DNA from: Nymphaea colorata
Taxonomy: Eukaryota; Streptophyta; Magnoliopsida; Nymphaeales; Nymphaeaceae
DNA: 64,000 nucleotides
Direction of reading: 5' to 3'
Assembly (NCBI RefSeq): GCF_008831285.2
Contig: NC_045139.1
Span: 28,437,206 to 28,501,205 of the forward strand
The notes beneath the pieces are model-generated. The model worked only from the letters and a program-made list of their open reading frames with translations. It ran no database searches and had not been told where the DNA came from. Shown in pieces: positions 45,200 through 58,596 of this stretch. Numbering within the stretch: position 1 is the first letter of the stretch; each line of letters opens with the position of its first letter. The position numbers were made by a program, and so were the translations under genes.

Positions 45200-48100
45200 A
45201 TGAGCAGTAACGAAGGAGGGAGGGATGTTAGCGGAGAGGATTCGGGAGGAGGAGGAGGAGGGAGTTCGTTCGGAAGCGACTTGTCGGGATCTACAGTGGC
45301 GGCGGCTGAGAAACGCAAAGAGAAGAATAGGGTGAGCAGGACATCTCTAATCCTTTGGCATACCCATCAGAACGATGTTCTTGCTGTTAAGAAGCTCTTG
45401 GAAGAGGATCAATCTCTCGTGGCCTCCAGGGACTATGATAGCAGGACGCCTCTCCATGTCGCTGCACTCCACGGTTGGATCGAAGTCGCCAAATGTTTGC
45501 TTGACTGCGGTGCTGACGTTAACGCACAGGATCGATGGAAGAACACGGTTAACAACCTCCGAGCCTTTCTCCCTTCCAATTCCTGAGCAGTTGATAGTGT
45601 TACCTTTTCATCCTGATTCTGCGTGTTGGTTCTTGTTGATTAAATCGATAAAATAGTACTTATACATGGCAGTAGCTAACCAAGTAAACTATCACCGTAC
45701 TCTCTTTCTTCACAGTAATTCCTTGCTGCTAATCCCCGCTCATTGAATCCTATTTCTTTGCTTAACTTGACTTGTACCTTGAGATTCCTTCCCTCTGTCC
45801 ATGTCCCTGCTGTTAGCTTTAGATAATCTTATCAATAGTATTTACTTGAACAACTGGCCTCAATTGCCGACGGCTTACACAAGTAAAACAGCAGACACTT
45901 TCGCATGCAACGACAAAGATTATGACCGTATTTCTGTACTTTACTCCTGCTTCTCTGATGAATTTCCTTACCACATTAAGGATCTCTATCTGCACATAAT
46001 CCTTCTTTCTTATTTCTCGTTCATATACTATTTGGAATCAGTAGAAGACTGGTTATAGAACCATAAGTAGAGAATGATACTTTAGATGACGGATTCAATC
46101 ATGTGACTTTCTCCTGCGAAAGAGATGTGAAGCAAGGTGTGCAGCAGCCAGGAATCACTCCATCTGGATATTCAATATATGCATTAGCTTATGATACATC
46201 CTATCCCAATTTCATCACGTAAGTAAGCAGGAAATTCTTCAATTATAAACCTTTAGAATCTCTTTGTTTGCACTACTACTTACCTATGCATGTTGACTCT
46301 TTACTGCGTTTAAGAAAAAAAAAATTCTCCTCAATATATGTTCTTTCATCCACACATAGACATGGAAAGCCCTGCACGTCTCACAGGAAAGGTGCAAATT
46401 CTGATATAATATGCATATTAAACAATGAAAAAAAGCTAAGGAACCACAATTAGAACTAAGAAATCACATTTTCCATAACTGTCCAAGTTAAGTCCAAGTG
46501 CAAATAAAATTTGACATAACATAGGATGTGTAAAGATGAGCCTTTTAGGCCTGTCCATTAGTAAGATGCACCTTTTAAAAATCCTTGCTATTGAAAAAGA
46601 AGAAGAATCATATTCCAGCAGGTGTAAATAAGCGAAGAAACATTAAGTAGAATAACTCAACAAAAAAGTTAGTCATAATGTCGTTGAAGTTTTAATGATA
46701 CTAGAATACTAGAAGCTTGGATTAATCTACAATTATGAACCATCAAACTCCTTGAAGGCGGCATTCTTCAAGTTGTAGATGATGCATGCTGTTTGTTGGA
46801 CGGTGATCTGTTCCCCCTTTCTCTTTTGTCTGTCGATTATGGTATTAGCTAGAACCTAAGAACGAATGCATGGTTATATGAAGCAGATTCAATCTTTTAA
46901 ATGGTAAAACATTATATACCTGAAAAAGCAGAAACAGTGCCCTATTGCTTGCTGGGTGAGCTATGCTCCCAAGGCACAAGACTAGTTCCTACCAACGGCC
47001 TAAATATAGGTATTCTTTTTGTTTTCTTGTCATCTTTATAACAATTCGGCCCATTCTCATACCGGCTCGGCTCCCAGTTTGGCAGATGCCACCTTATTTT
47101 CGTGCAACTTCAGTGCTAGTCTTAAAAAGACTTAGTACCATGATAATCAATCACTTGGCCAATCTCTCTTATAAGCCGTTGAGGATTTCTAATAATTTTC
47201 AATATGGGATTGAACTTCTCATAGGGACGTGTTACAATCCATTCCCCTTAAGGCACATCCATTTGCATGCTTCAAATTCCATGTCTCAATGGTAAACCAA
47301 TTCTAATATAATTATAACAACCCGACCCACTCCTACACCATGCTTGAGCTTATGTTAACCCATCCTACCCTAAAAAGGGATAGGAACTAGGTCTCGAGCA
47401 CTTAACCAACTCCTTTTATAAGGCTTTGAAAAAGTTTCACAATCTTCAATACGGGATTAAACTTTTTATAGTGGGGTTTTACAGTTTTGATATTTTAAAT
47501 GCTAAAATGTATATGGTTTGTAATTATTCTTAGTTATGAAATAAGTTCTCAAAATCTGGAGTTGGACGTAGGATAGTTAAGGCCCTAAAAGGACTAGTCA
47601 GAAATAATGGGGATTAGTGTATTGGAATTGGTTGACTAAAATAAAATTAATAAGGAGGTATAAACACAACTTTTGGAGTGCCAAAATCATAACTTATTCT
47701 TTAGATTGTTTTTCATTTCAATATTACAATTCTTGAGATATCTGAGACATGCTAGGCTAGCTAGTCCCAGTCCAGGCATTAATGAAGCCTCGCATGGCCA
47801 TTCTGGTTTTGTTTGAAAATGAAACTCAACCATCTGAAAAGTTTTTTATTCAGTCATCAATAGATCTACATTTAATCATCATAGAACACTTTGCCTTGGT
47901 TGTCAAAATGAGAAATTGGAGTGTGAGCCAGTCAAGGCTCGAGAAAGATTAATCAAAATTAGTCTGCTCTAGTTGTTGTCTAAAACAACAATGAGGTATA
48001 AACACATACATTGGTGCTTGTAAGTGTGTAAGCATGCATGTTTGTCTACAATTTTTGAATTTAAAGAGGTTGATTTTATTACAACACCAAAAAAGGCGCA

Positions 48101-48311
48101 GTCTTGTGCATATGCAGGCATGACAAGCTCAAAAGCTCAATTAGCCTACTGACCACTGAGCACCAAAATGATCTAGTCTATTAAATAAAATTCAATCCAC
48201 TGCTCAAAGCTTATATGTGCTAGGTTGGAAAGAACAAGTCAGTGAGTGTTACAGGTCATGTTGCTAGAAGCCACTAACAATAGATATTCCATACATACAT
48301 GTGAACGATCT

Positions 48312-48392
<81 letters not shown>

Positions 48393-51300
48393 CCTTGTCA
48401 CGAATATCGTGTCTTATTAAAAAAAACTTGATAAATATGTAAACTGAACTGGTGGCAGGTAGAGCTGCATCGATGTACCCACCATATCAGTTATCTTTTG
48501 AATTATAAAATTATGCATATGAAGGTTATTATTTTTCATTCCATCAGTAGATAGCCTAGATTCTACTGCTAAGCTGCTTTAGGACCTGAATTGTGAAAAA
48601 AAATGAATGGTGTTCCCCATGTTCCTTTGTTCCTTTGTGTGCTCGAAGCTAATAACAATATTCTTTAATCTGATCGTACAAACGGTGTTAGCATAGTTAT
48701 CTGGTTTTAAATTTTGCTTTAAATCATGTCTTTTGGAAATAAAATCATGAACTTTTTGACTCATGACATGTTGATGCCTTGTAAGCAGTCAATTTTTATG
48801 TCCTTTCCCTTTTACACCTTAATTATGTACTTCAAAGGTTCCTATTTGTTAAAGAAACTATGTAGATCACATCCATCAAATATTTTAGTATTTGATTACT
48901 TGAAATGGTTTTAAGGCTTCAAGCCTTCAAATACAGGAGCAGGAAAAACTTGGGGCTTACCATGGCTGGTAGAGGAAGAAAAGTAAAATTGCGTTAGATA
49001 GAGTTAATTAGGCTGATTCCCAGAGTTTGAGCTTCAAAAAGGCAGATTGTCACTTTTCAGTTTTCACTTAAATCTTATTTTTTTCTATTACATTGTGGCA
49101 CATGCATCAGATTTGAGAGAGCATGAAAGGAGAAGAACTTAGGAAGCAAAAGAGAAAGAATCAGTTGCAGGGAAAATCAGGTTTCTTAGCTAGCTCTATA
49201 GCTTGGAGTGGGTGCCTTTTATCAAAAAATGTAAGGAGGTGCAAGACTCAAACCCCATTTAATGCAATATCCTCCAAATAAAAGGAAAATTTTCTCTTAA
49301 TCCATCATCTTGAATGGAAACTTGTATTATATGCTGCTGCAATTGTAAAAATTTTCTTATTGGCCAATTGTTGAAAGTGAAGCTGTAAGTTTGGTAATCT
49401 GCTTGTTGCTTATGGCAGAGACAAAGCTGGTACAGTTAATACTTAATAGGTATCAAGATGCAAGAAATTTGGAACTTCGAAGGTCTTCATATATTAGTGC
49501 TTTATGACCTTAGCATACAAATGTCAATGGGAACTTCTTATATTGACTGCTTTCACTTGCCACGAGTTACTTTTGTCAATGTTTCCTTTTTTGCTTTAAA
49601 TTTTCATTTGAAAACTTATGACTGGGTTAGTTCTTGCAGCCACTCGCAGATGCAGAAGGAGCCAAGAAGCAGGAGATGGTTGAACTTTTGAAGTCCCATG
49701 GTGGCTCGTCTTTTGTGAGTTCATATGTTTTCCTTTGATTATAGTTTAAGTTTCTTTCTGCTGCATTTAAAATTTGAATACCTCATCTTAAGGTGCAAAA
49801 TTATTGCACAATTCGTCGGCTGGAATCATCTTGATCATTAAGTCACTACCAACATATTATTTGCTCGTGGGAATATAACATTGTAGTTTATAGTTGAGTT
49901 AAAGCAACCATGTGGCTAGCTTTAAAGCTTTCAGTGTGTAGTTTTACTATTCTCACTGGTTATGGTCTATAAGATATTAAGATATGAAACTCCTCAAAGT
50001 ATCAGAAGTTTTGAAGCAACCTCAGTCTTGTGAATCTCTCCATGACATTATGGAAACACCCAATGGAAGCAATTAAAACTTGTAAAACAATATAAAACTC
50101 TCAGGGATCATGATTATAGGCAAATGGAGTCAAAGACATAGGATTATATAAATGTGCATTAATGCACTCAACAACATATAACAACAATGAAGAATTTTAT
50201 CTGTGAACCTTGCCTAGAACAAGCATACTCCACAAAAAAAGGGAAGCCCCAATGCATGCGAAAGAAAGGGCCTGAGCTAGAATCTGCAAGAACACCATCT
50301 TTTCCTTTGGATTGACCTTGATACTTCTTGGATTGAAGTGGTACATACGCCTAGAAGCCACAAGAACACTATCTTTTCTTTAATTTTTTCATAGATGAAG
50401 AGATTGACAAGGCAATTTCACTAGCTTTTTTCATGCCGTGGCTTGTTACCATTAACCTTTGTAACTTGTACGTCATCAAGAGGAGGAATTGGGTGAAAAT
50501 AATAGAGATTTTGTTTGTTCAATTTTTCCTGTCTTTCTTCTCCTTCAAGAACTTTTGGTTCACTAATTGGTTTTGATTGCTTGAGTACAGCCTCAGGGAT
50601 AGTGCCACAAGAATCTTGTTGCAATCAAAGAAAGTCAATCATAAAGGATTGTAACTAAAGTCAAGGCACTCAAACACAGAGAAAACAAAGATCCTTCTTA
50701 GTGAAGGGTGCTTTTGTTTGGGATACTCAAGAAAAGAGGCAACTTCATTACATACAGGGGCTGGAAAGCTAGCTGGCTAGCCTGGTCAGTCAATACACCC
50801 TACACACATACACACACACATTCTCTCTCCCACATCAAGCTCAAGCTACCAATTTGTCAGATCTCAACCCGCCCACTAATAGACAAAGCGACTTAACAAA
50901 CCCCTTTATAAGTCCTTAAAGTACTCCCACAATCTTCACTATGGAACTAAACTTCTCATAATTCAGTGTTATAGTATATGACATCATTATTACCAATACA
51001 GGTGATGTTTTGAGCAAAAGAAAAGTTTAGGAAATATAATTTTTTTTAATACAGATTTTAGTGTTTATTTTCCATTTTCAAGTTTCTTTTAAAATTTCGG
51101 CCACTAGGCTAAGAAAACCTTTGCAGCTTTATTTTACAAATGTTCACTGCATTAATTAATAGGAGGATGAGGATCTTCAATCCAAAATTTCAGAATATAG
51201 ACCTTTCTAGAACCTTGATTAATAGGAAGTCTCTTCTATCAAAAGAACTTAACTACAAGGCATTCTAACTGATAATACCGACAATGGATGTTGCTTGGAC

Positions 51301-54300
51301 AGGCAATAAAGTGAAAATTGTGCTTGAGATTCTGTGAAGAACCTATGTTCAAAGGACGCTGCTTGGACAGGCAGTAAAGTGAAAGTTGTGCTTGAGATTC
51401 TGAGAAGAACCTGTATCTGTTTTGACATGCACTTTGAGTCAAGAAAGTAATCCTATCCAATAGTAACCTTGTATTTTGCACTATTCAGGATGAAAGAGTG
51501 ATGTTATTTTCACCTGGAATCCTTGTTAAAAGTTTGTCCTTCTTATGATATTTCTGTATTGTATATGCAACAAGGTAACTTGTTCTGAACTCTTCCGCCA
51601 CTTTGTGTAACTGAACAGTTCTTGCTGGCTTTGCTTGGGATTATGCTCAACAGTAAACAGACTTACACCTATTTTTTCCTTTCCCACAGGGACAAACAGG
51701 CAGCCATTTTGAGCCAAAGCCCGTACCACCACCTCTTCCCAACAAGTGTGATTGGGAAATTGACCCTGCTGAGTTAGACTTCACTGCATCAACCATTATT
51801 GGAAAGGTTTTAATTGATGTTACTGAATACATCTGTTCCTATTAGTACTGAATTGTTGTCCTTCTATACCCTTTCTGTTTCACATTTTCTGAATATGATA
51901 CTGATTTTCTGGATATATGTGTTGCATTTTGTGGTAAGATCCACCAAAAAGAAAGTTTCTTTTACTAGTGTATGGTAGATGGCTAGGTGCATGGTTCATC
52001 TGCCATATAAACTTGGGAAATCAAATTGGTAGTAGGTGCAGTCATTTATATGAGTTATCCAGTTGGTAATGAAGCTCCTGAAATCCTTGCATACTGATTT
52101 ACTCAATTACTTGGTTCTGTCTCTTAGCTGCATGTTTTCCCAAAGCATGTGTATCAAAATTTTTAATTCACAGGTTTCTCTGACAACATTGCTGATGCTT
52201 GTCATACACTGGATTTTTGCTCACATTTGGCGATATATTTACAGTTTAATGTTTCCCTAAGTGCGGTCCTACTTTTAGGGTTCTTTTGGTGAGATATTGA
52301 AAGCATGCTGGCGTGGAACACCAGTTGCAGTCAAGCGCATTCTTCCATCCCTGTCAGATGACAGATTGGTCATGTAAGAATTTAATAGTCGCTTTGGCAT
52401 TTTTTGTGATGGTTCATTTTCTAAACTTAACTAATTTCCTGGGTAGCAGTGTAAACTAGTTTAATAAATGGAAGCATACAATGTACTCTAGAGTGGTTCT
52501 GAATTCAATCTGTCTTGCTATTTGAACAGATTGCCATAAGCTTGTTATTTGTAGGGCTATCCACTAGCCGAGTTGAGCTGGCTCGAACTCGCATCAATTT
52601 CAAGCCGAGTTTGGGTTCATTTCCTCGAACTTGGGCTGGGCTTGATTAAGCTCTAGCCTAGGATTGGCTTAAGCTGAGCCGAGTATTTCATTAAACAATT
52701 TAAGTAAAAGAAAGAGCCAACTTGAAAATTTGAACCATGAACCTCACGCCTGCAAGTCAAGTGCACATCCATTTGAACCATCTAACTTTTGTGATAATAT
52801 TATGAAACATTATCTATATATTCTCTTTTTTGAGCTTAACTGAGCCAAGCCTGCTTAACTCGAGCCTGACTCATTTATGTCATCGAGTTTAAGTTTATTT
52901 CTTAATTCAAACTCGACTCGTTTAATGAGTCGAGTTCGAATCGATCTCGAGTTAGCTTGACTCGTTGAACAGCCCTAAATTTGTGATCATATATACAAAA
53001 CATGCATCTTTTTTCTCAAACCGGGAGAGTATGGTATTGTCATTCTGAATTTTCTGGTTTAGGTCCTAATTGGCTTCTCAAAACTTGATCTTTAGTCTTT
53101 TTAGTCTTGAGTGCCTGCCACAGAAACTCAAAATGCACCTCTGTAATAGTTTTCATCTGGTTAAATTCAGTTGTATCCTTCAATGCATTGGAGGTTTGTC
53201 TAGTTCTCTAATAACATATGCTACATAAGGAGCAAAACTAACTACTTTGCAGGAATTGGATGGGGTACTTTTGCAATGGCATGCATTCTATAACCTTTCT
53301 CTAAACTGAACCTCATTCCCATCATTTGTATCCATCAGCAGCTAAGTAATAGTCTAACTCACATGGGTATGGGTACAGAGATACAGGTATGAACACGGAA
53401 ACTTTAAAAAATGTAGGCACGGGGGTATGGCAGTATATATATATATATATGATAACAAAAAAATTAAAATAACAGCAACATTTAAATAAACAAGTGATTT
53501 TAAATAAAAACATTGCATGTTAATGAGCAATAACTTTTAAAACAGGAAAACTGAACTGGAAAAAATTAAATCGCGTAAACTTAAGCAGTTTGGATCGGTT
53601 TCGATCTAAAAATTACCTAAGCGTGTCCAAGTACCCACTTTGGGTGTAGGTACAATGACACAGGTACGTGGACCTTATTGAAGTTCCCATGTGACTTAGG
53701 AAATAGTTTTTGAAAATGCGTAATGCAGTTGTAGATCCTGGCTTCTGCGTCAAAATCTTTGTTATGAAAGCAAGTTATTTATTTTGCTTTAGGCCTTGTC
53801 TGGATAGCCAAAGGACGAAATGGAAATTTGGAGTCCTATCTTTTGCCCTAAAAGACCAGGTTTTTAGCAAACTAAGTTTTGGTTAAAAACATTGCTCTAG
53901 GGACAACGTTATAAGTATAATCTTTTATCTTAGTTATAAATATAATATTTTATAAACTTAAGTAATATAAATGTTCTTTGTTATGAAATTTGTTTGTTTT
54001 ACTTCATTGTCCGTGCATGTGTTTGTTGTTGTGAAATGTGAGCAGATGAGGTTCCAGATTCAATGAACTTCACTATTTTCATCAGTTATGACTATATGGT
54101 GTTTTTTTTTTGTGTGTGTGTGTGTATGATACTTATATTGATTAACGATTAGTTAATTACTATTTGTGTTCCTGCACACAAACTTTTCAAAATTAATTTG
54201 TACCATTATGTCCACACCAATACCCATGGAGGTTCATGTTAGTTGGGCTCAGATGGGCTACCCTGTACAAAACCATCTCACTTTTAAAAGAATTGGCCCA

Positions 54301-57300
54301 GGCTTGATATGGTTCCAGGAGCCGGATACTACAGAGTGAATTCAACTTGATCGACAGTACTGGGGTAGCTTAACTGGATTTTATTCTAGCCATGTGCAAA
54401 TTTAGACTTTAAAGTTGACCTTTCAGCATTCGATTTATGCAACTTTTTTGGCAAAGTTAGATAGTTTGTAGGTCTTGGAATGCTATTTTTGTTTTAGGTC
54501 TTGGAAGGCTATTTTCATTGGTATTAAGACAAAATAACAACACAGGGTCAATAATGTAGGTCAATTTCTTTCATTATTATTTATGCATCCTAAGTTAAGT
54601 TCCTAAGACATGAATCTGAAATAGACTTTTTAAGTCTTGAAAGTTGTTTTGGTTGGCAGCAAACACAGCCAACTGCAACATTAATAATGTAAGATTACCA
54701 AGAGAAAAGGAAAAATAAGTGAACTGAGGTGAACATGTCTGTTGAATGTTGATTTCTTCACCCCTGCTTGATTGAAGAAGGGCATTCTTCCCCTCTCTCT
54801 ACCATGCTCCCTATAAAATAACCATAAGTGAATGGCGTCAATGACTGGAAGGATTTTTCTCTATGCACTCACTTTCAATATTTTGATATGCTTAGATTGC
54901 TTAGAATGATTTGGCCACAGTTTCTGGACTGATGCATACCGATATTCCTAGGATTTGTCATAGTATCCAGATTACTTCTCAGAGAGGTTTTAATCAGGAG
55001 TTCCTCTAGTTTTCCCAAAATCAGGTCTTCAATAGAAATTTGGAGAAAATATTGAAAGTTTAAAATTTTGAAAAAAATACAAGTAAAAGAAAAAATGAGA
55101 AAACACAAAAATATTGCATATACTTAAAAGCATAATTTTTAAATATAAAAGAAGCACAAAAAATTTTTAAATATGAAAGGCAAGCATAATTTTTACATAT
55201 AAAAGAAGCACAAAAATTGCGTATACTTAAAAATATTAGAAAAAAGTTTTTCTCATGAAACTTGGGAAAATATCATGATCGCTATCATAATAATAGCATG
55301 ATATTATCAGGATATGTATTCTTTTAGTACATCTAAATGTGATATTTTTACTGATATTATTGTCTGTCTTTGAGATGCCCATGATATCATGATAGTTTCA
55401 ACTTTGGATATGTTATTTGGATAAATGCAAGTGCTAAGGAGAGTTATAATGTAAGGTTAATTCTCTCTCTGACATGAATTTGAATCGGCTTTTGTAAAGT
55501 TAAATACATATCTTATTTTATGAGTGAAAATGATGCCATGAAGTTGGAGTAAGACTTTTGGCAAGGAAAAAAGATATGATGTCATCTAAATGGTGGAGGG
55601 TTTCTTGTCTGAAAGATCAGAAACTTGTCCTGGCATTCTTCCCCAAATCTGACAAGTATTTCTCAACTGTAAGAACAAATGTCTCAGTTGTAGTTTTGAC
55701 ATTGTTATGCTTTAGATGCGATTTTCCTTTTTATATTCTGGAAACACAAAATTCCTTTACTGATGTTATTGTTGTCCTGCTTAGCACTCTTACGTAGCAT
55801 GGATGATATGTTAGCCTGAATTAATAAGCATTTCTGACATTTTAGTCATGTTAGGTTTTTATGTTTATAGTTATACTAATAATTGAAATGTTTTCCATGA
55901 ATATTGCCTGCAAAGTTAAAGTTATAGATACTAACACTGAAGCTTGGAATCTCTAAATTTAAGCCGATTCTGATTTCCCTCACTCCTGCATGCTCCAGCC
56001 AAGATTTTAGGCATGAGGTCAATTTGCTTGTCAAGCTGCGACATCCCAACATTGTGCAGTTCCTTGGTGCAGTCACTGACAGAAAGCCGTTGATGTTAAT
56101 TACAGAGTACTTGAGAGGGGTATGGTTCTCTGGTTTACTTTCTGCTTTTTGAATAAGGAGCTTAGTCAGCGGGGAAAATACCTGGATAAGTTTTGAGGAA
56201 ACAACTCATATGAATTCTTTTTGTTTTCTTTGTGGCTGGTGTTGCTTTCTCCACATCTTTCCCAGGGTGATCTCCATCAGTACCTTAAAGAGAAAGGCAC
56301 ACTTCATCCCTCCATGGCAACTAATTTTGCACTGGACATTGCAAGGTATAATATATAACTATTTTGTTCTGGTTTTACCTTGTCTTGAATTGGCAAGCTG
56401 GTACGAGCACCCTAATACATCATGCAAAGAAAGCATTCTGACCATTGGGTTCTTGACCTCCAAAAATCACATGTCAAATCTCACTTGTAGTGAGTGTTAG
56501 AATTTTTAAAATGGACATGTTAGCAATTGGTCCTGTGACTAGATAAAAGATCTTCTCTCCTTGAACAGGCCATTGCAATTACATTACTTTTAGGATTTGT
56601 GCAATTTGACCATCAACTAACCAGCAGAAGTAACGCCTGATAATCTATACATGTCTATTTGATGGGGCAAAAGATTCACAAGTGCCCCAAGTCTGAAACA
56701 ATGAAGAACGGCATATTTCCTTGCTTGTTATCTAGTGTGTAAGGCTGGTAAATGAGTTGAATATCTACCTTGACTTATACAAGCTTTCCTAGTTTCTGCT
56801 GCGTACTGAATCAACTTAAATGAGCCAAGTTCGAGTAATCTCATTTTCCTGGGTAGTACATTGTCTCGACTGAAAATGATAATTCACATATTGGTTTACT
56901 GAGTCAAATTGAGCTAACTATTTCAGAAGGGAAATAGATTGTGTCAAAGCTGGAAATTATGACAATGGAACTGCTAGTTCTGCTAATTTTGTAAATGAAA
57001 AAGTTAAGCAACTATTTTTCCGTTGACTTGTGACCTTTTTATACTCCAAATGTGTTATTGTTCAGTGATCGTATATGGGTTGAGCCCAGATGAGCACCTA
57101 GGTTTCATATTTGGCTTGTTAAGCACCTAGGCTGGTTCCTAGCCTTTTTGATGTTGGACCCGAAACTGCTAGGGGGCGGGTTGGGACCTGCGAACCAGAG
57201 GCCCAAGCCCAAGCATGGGTCTGGTTGTTACAAGAAGAACCTTCCATAAGCTAGCAAAATTCTAGCCACTAGCAAATTGGCCTGTTCTCCAGAGGACCAG

Positions 57301-58596
57301 ATCTAGTGACTGTGAAAATGCTTGGAACATGTATGGGTCTAGAATTATCATTGTGTAGGTTGTATTGATGCTACTTTTGACGGGCCATATTTGTTGATGG
57401 AATGTTTTATCTAATAATTTAGATTCAGGGGTTTTGGGACATATATGCAATGAGCATAATTAATGATCTAAAACTTGCCATCATCTACTTGCTTTGGGTT
57501 TACTGTTTGAAAATTAGCATATCCGGTCTAATCATTTAAATGCAGGGGAATGGCATATCTCCATAATGAACCCAATGTCATCATTCATAGGGATTTAAAG
57601 CCAAGGTGTGTTAGATATTTTCCTTCTTTCTTTAGCTGGGATGCTCTCGTGCTTACTGTGAAGCATGTGAATTTCAGGAATGTGCTTTTGGTCAATTCAA
57701 ATGCTGATCATTTGAAAGTTGGTGATTTTGGCCTTAGCAAGCTTATAAAAGTCCAGAATTCTCACGATGTGTACAAACTGACTGGAGAAACCGGAAGTTG
57801 TGAGTTCAAAATTTCTAATTGAAATATTTCTTCATCTTTGTCAAGTGATCGCAACTATTTGTGCTTTAATTGACCCATGAGTTTTTTTTCTTGGGAACAA
57901 TAGATAGGTACATGGCTCCTGAGGTCTTCAAGCATCGAAAATATGACAAAAAAGTCGATGTCTTCTCTTTCGCAATGATACTCTATGAAGTACTGATTGA
58001 TCTTTTAGTTTCTTCTTTGAATATCAGTTGTGGATCATAATATTTGGTTCATCTAACTACACTTTATAATTTCACTTTAGATGCTTGAAGGAGATCCTCC
58101 TTTGTCAAACTACGAACCATATGAAGCTGCCAAAAGTGTTGCAGAAGGCCATCGCCCAATTTTTCGTGCAAAAGGTTACCTTTCTGAGCTGAGAGAGTAA
58201 GTGATAAATTTTGAAATGGTCATATACTAGGGAGCAGTATAACCAGCATTTTTCAATTTCTGTGTCCCATTGCAAGTGCACCAAGAACCAGATTTTTTGT
58301 TCACTTAGGGATAAGTTAAGAGTAACCATGTGGGAAAGTTACATGTTGACATGCTTATAAATTCTTCTGTTAAGTGGAGTTCTACCATCTTGCCGTTTGG
58401 TTGTTTGGAGTGAAGTAATTATAAGTGCTTTTGTACGTGCTCTTTAAAATCTGGTTCATGGATTGATAGGTTGACAGAGCTGTGCTGGGCGGCTGATCCA
58501 AATAGAAGGCCCTCGTTTCTCGAAATCCTTAAGAAGCTCGAAAAGATCAAGGATAGCATGTCAACCGATCATCACTGGCACATATTCACGCAGTAA
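45200..58596 (+). CDS. VIK: VIK-type ankyrin-repeat serine/threonine kinase
   Basis: Predicted 448 aa from eleven exons, all in phase: 45200-45547, 49640-49714, 51690-51806, 52279-52373, 55999-56119, 56266-56345, 57546-57605, 57678-57799, 57904-57989, 58081-58196 and 58470-58596 (stop TAA). A Gly/Ser-rich N-terminus precedes ankyrin repeats (about residues 50-145; RTPLHVAALHGWIEVAKCLL, GADVNAQD). The kinase domain has a Gly-rich loop (IIGKGSFGEI), Lys199 in VAVKR, HRDLKPRN with Asp295, DFG at Asp315, and APE. It matches Arabidopsis VH1-interacting kinase (VIK, a Raf-like MAPKKK-family protein linked to vascular signalling and sugar transport) along its whole length, including the C-terminus STDHHWHIFTQ. 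Introns of 4.1 and 3.6 kb carry transposon relics. Identification is near certain; function is inferred from homology. Confidence 0.96.
47037..47483 (-). mobile_element. TRIM retrotransposon (copy C) in VIK intron 1
   Basis: Two LTR-like repeats (about 47037-47236 and 47313-47483) flank a 76-bp spacer. On the minus strand the spacer starts with a degenerate primer-site region and ends with a purine tract (AAGGGGAATGGAT) before TGTAACAC. Shared blocks with 4901-5360 include CACAATCTTCAATA, GGGATTAAACTT and GTGTTACAATCC. Exact ends are uncertain. Confidence 0.55.
48319..48390. repeat. (AT)n(GT)n compound microsatellite
   Basis: About 18 AT units run straight into about 18 GT units inside VIK intron 1. 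Confidence 0.95.
50785..50974 (-). repeat. Solo TRIM-type LTR
   Basis: A single copy of the TRIM family LTR in the same orientation as copies A-C. It contains CCCACATCAAGCTCAAGCT, CCACAATCTTCACTATGGAA and CTAAACTTCTCATAA, and ends GTGTTATA. No partner repeat is nearby. Confidence 0.5.
51292..51412 (+). repeat. Imperfect tandem duplication, 68-bp period
   Basis: Copies start at 51292 and 51360 and share TGCTTGGACAGGCA, TAAAGTGAAA and GTGCTTGAGATTCTG in order, with a few substitutions. It lies in VIK intron 2. Confidence 0.8.
52553..52976. mobile_element. hAT-like non-autonomous element in VIK intron 4
   Basis: The ends AGGGCTATCCACTAGCCGAG and, read inwards from the right, AGGGCTGTTCAACGAGTCAA form imperfect inverted repeats. 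Many subterminal GAGCTCGA/CTCGAGTT-type motifs follow. Flanking octamers TTATTTGT (52545-52552) and AAATTTGT (52977-52984) agree at six of eight positions, consistent with an old 8-bp target duplication. No transposase. Confidence 0.55.
53354..53700. mobile_element. Non-autonomous element with CTAA-TCACATGGG ends
   Basis: The left end CTAACTCACATGGGTATGGG and the right end, read inwards, CCTAAGTCACATGGGAACTT form inverted repeats of a roughly 350-bp AT-rich element in VIK intron 4. Its right arm matches, inverted, the sequence at 12571-12700. The CCCATGTGAC end also occurs at 22110-22224. Superfamily not determined. Confidence 0.5.
57073..57232 (+). repeat. Diverged solo TRIM-type LTR, opposite orientation
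   Basis: Contains the family blocks in reverse complement relative to copies A-C: CTGGTTCCTAGCCTTTTTG, GGGCGGGTTGGGACCTGC, GCCCAAGCCCAAGCATGGGT and an end at GGTTGTTACA. It lies in VIK intron 6. Confidence 0.45.
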
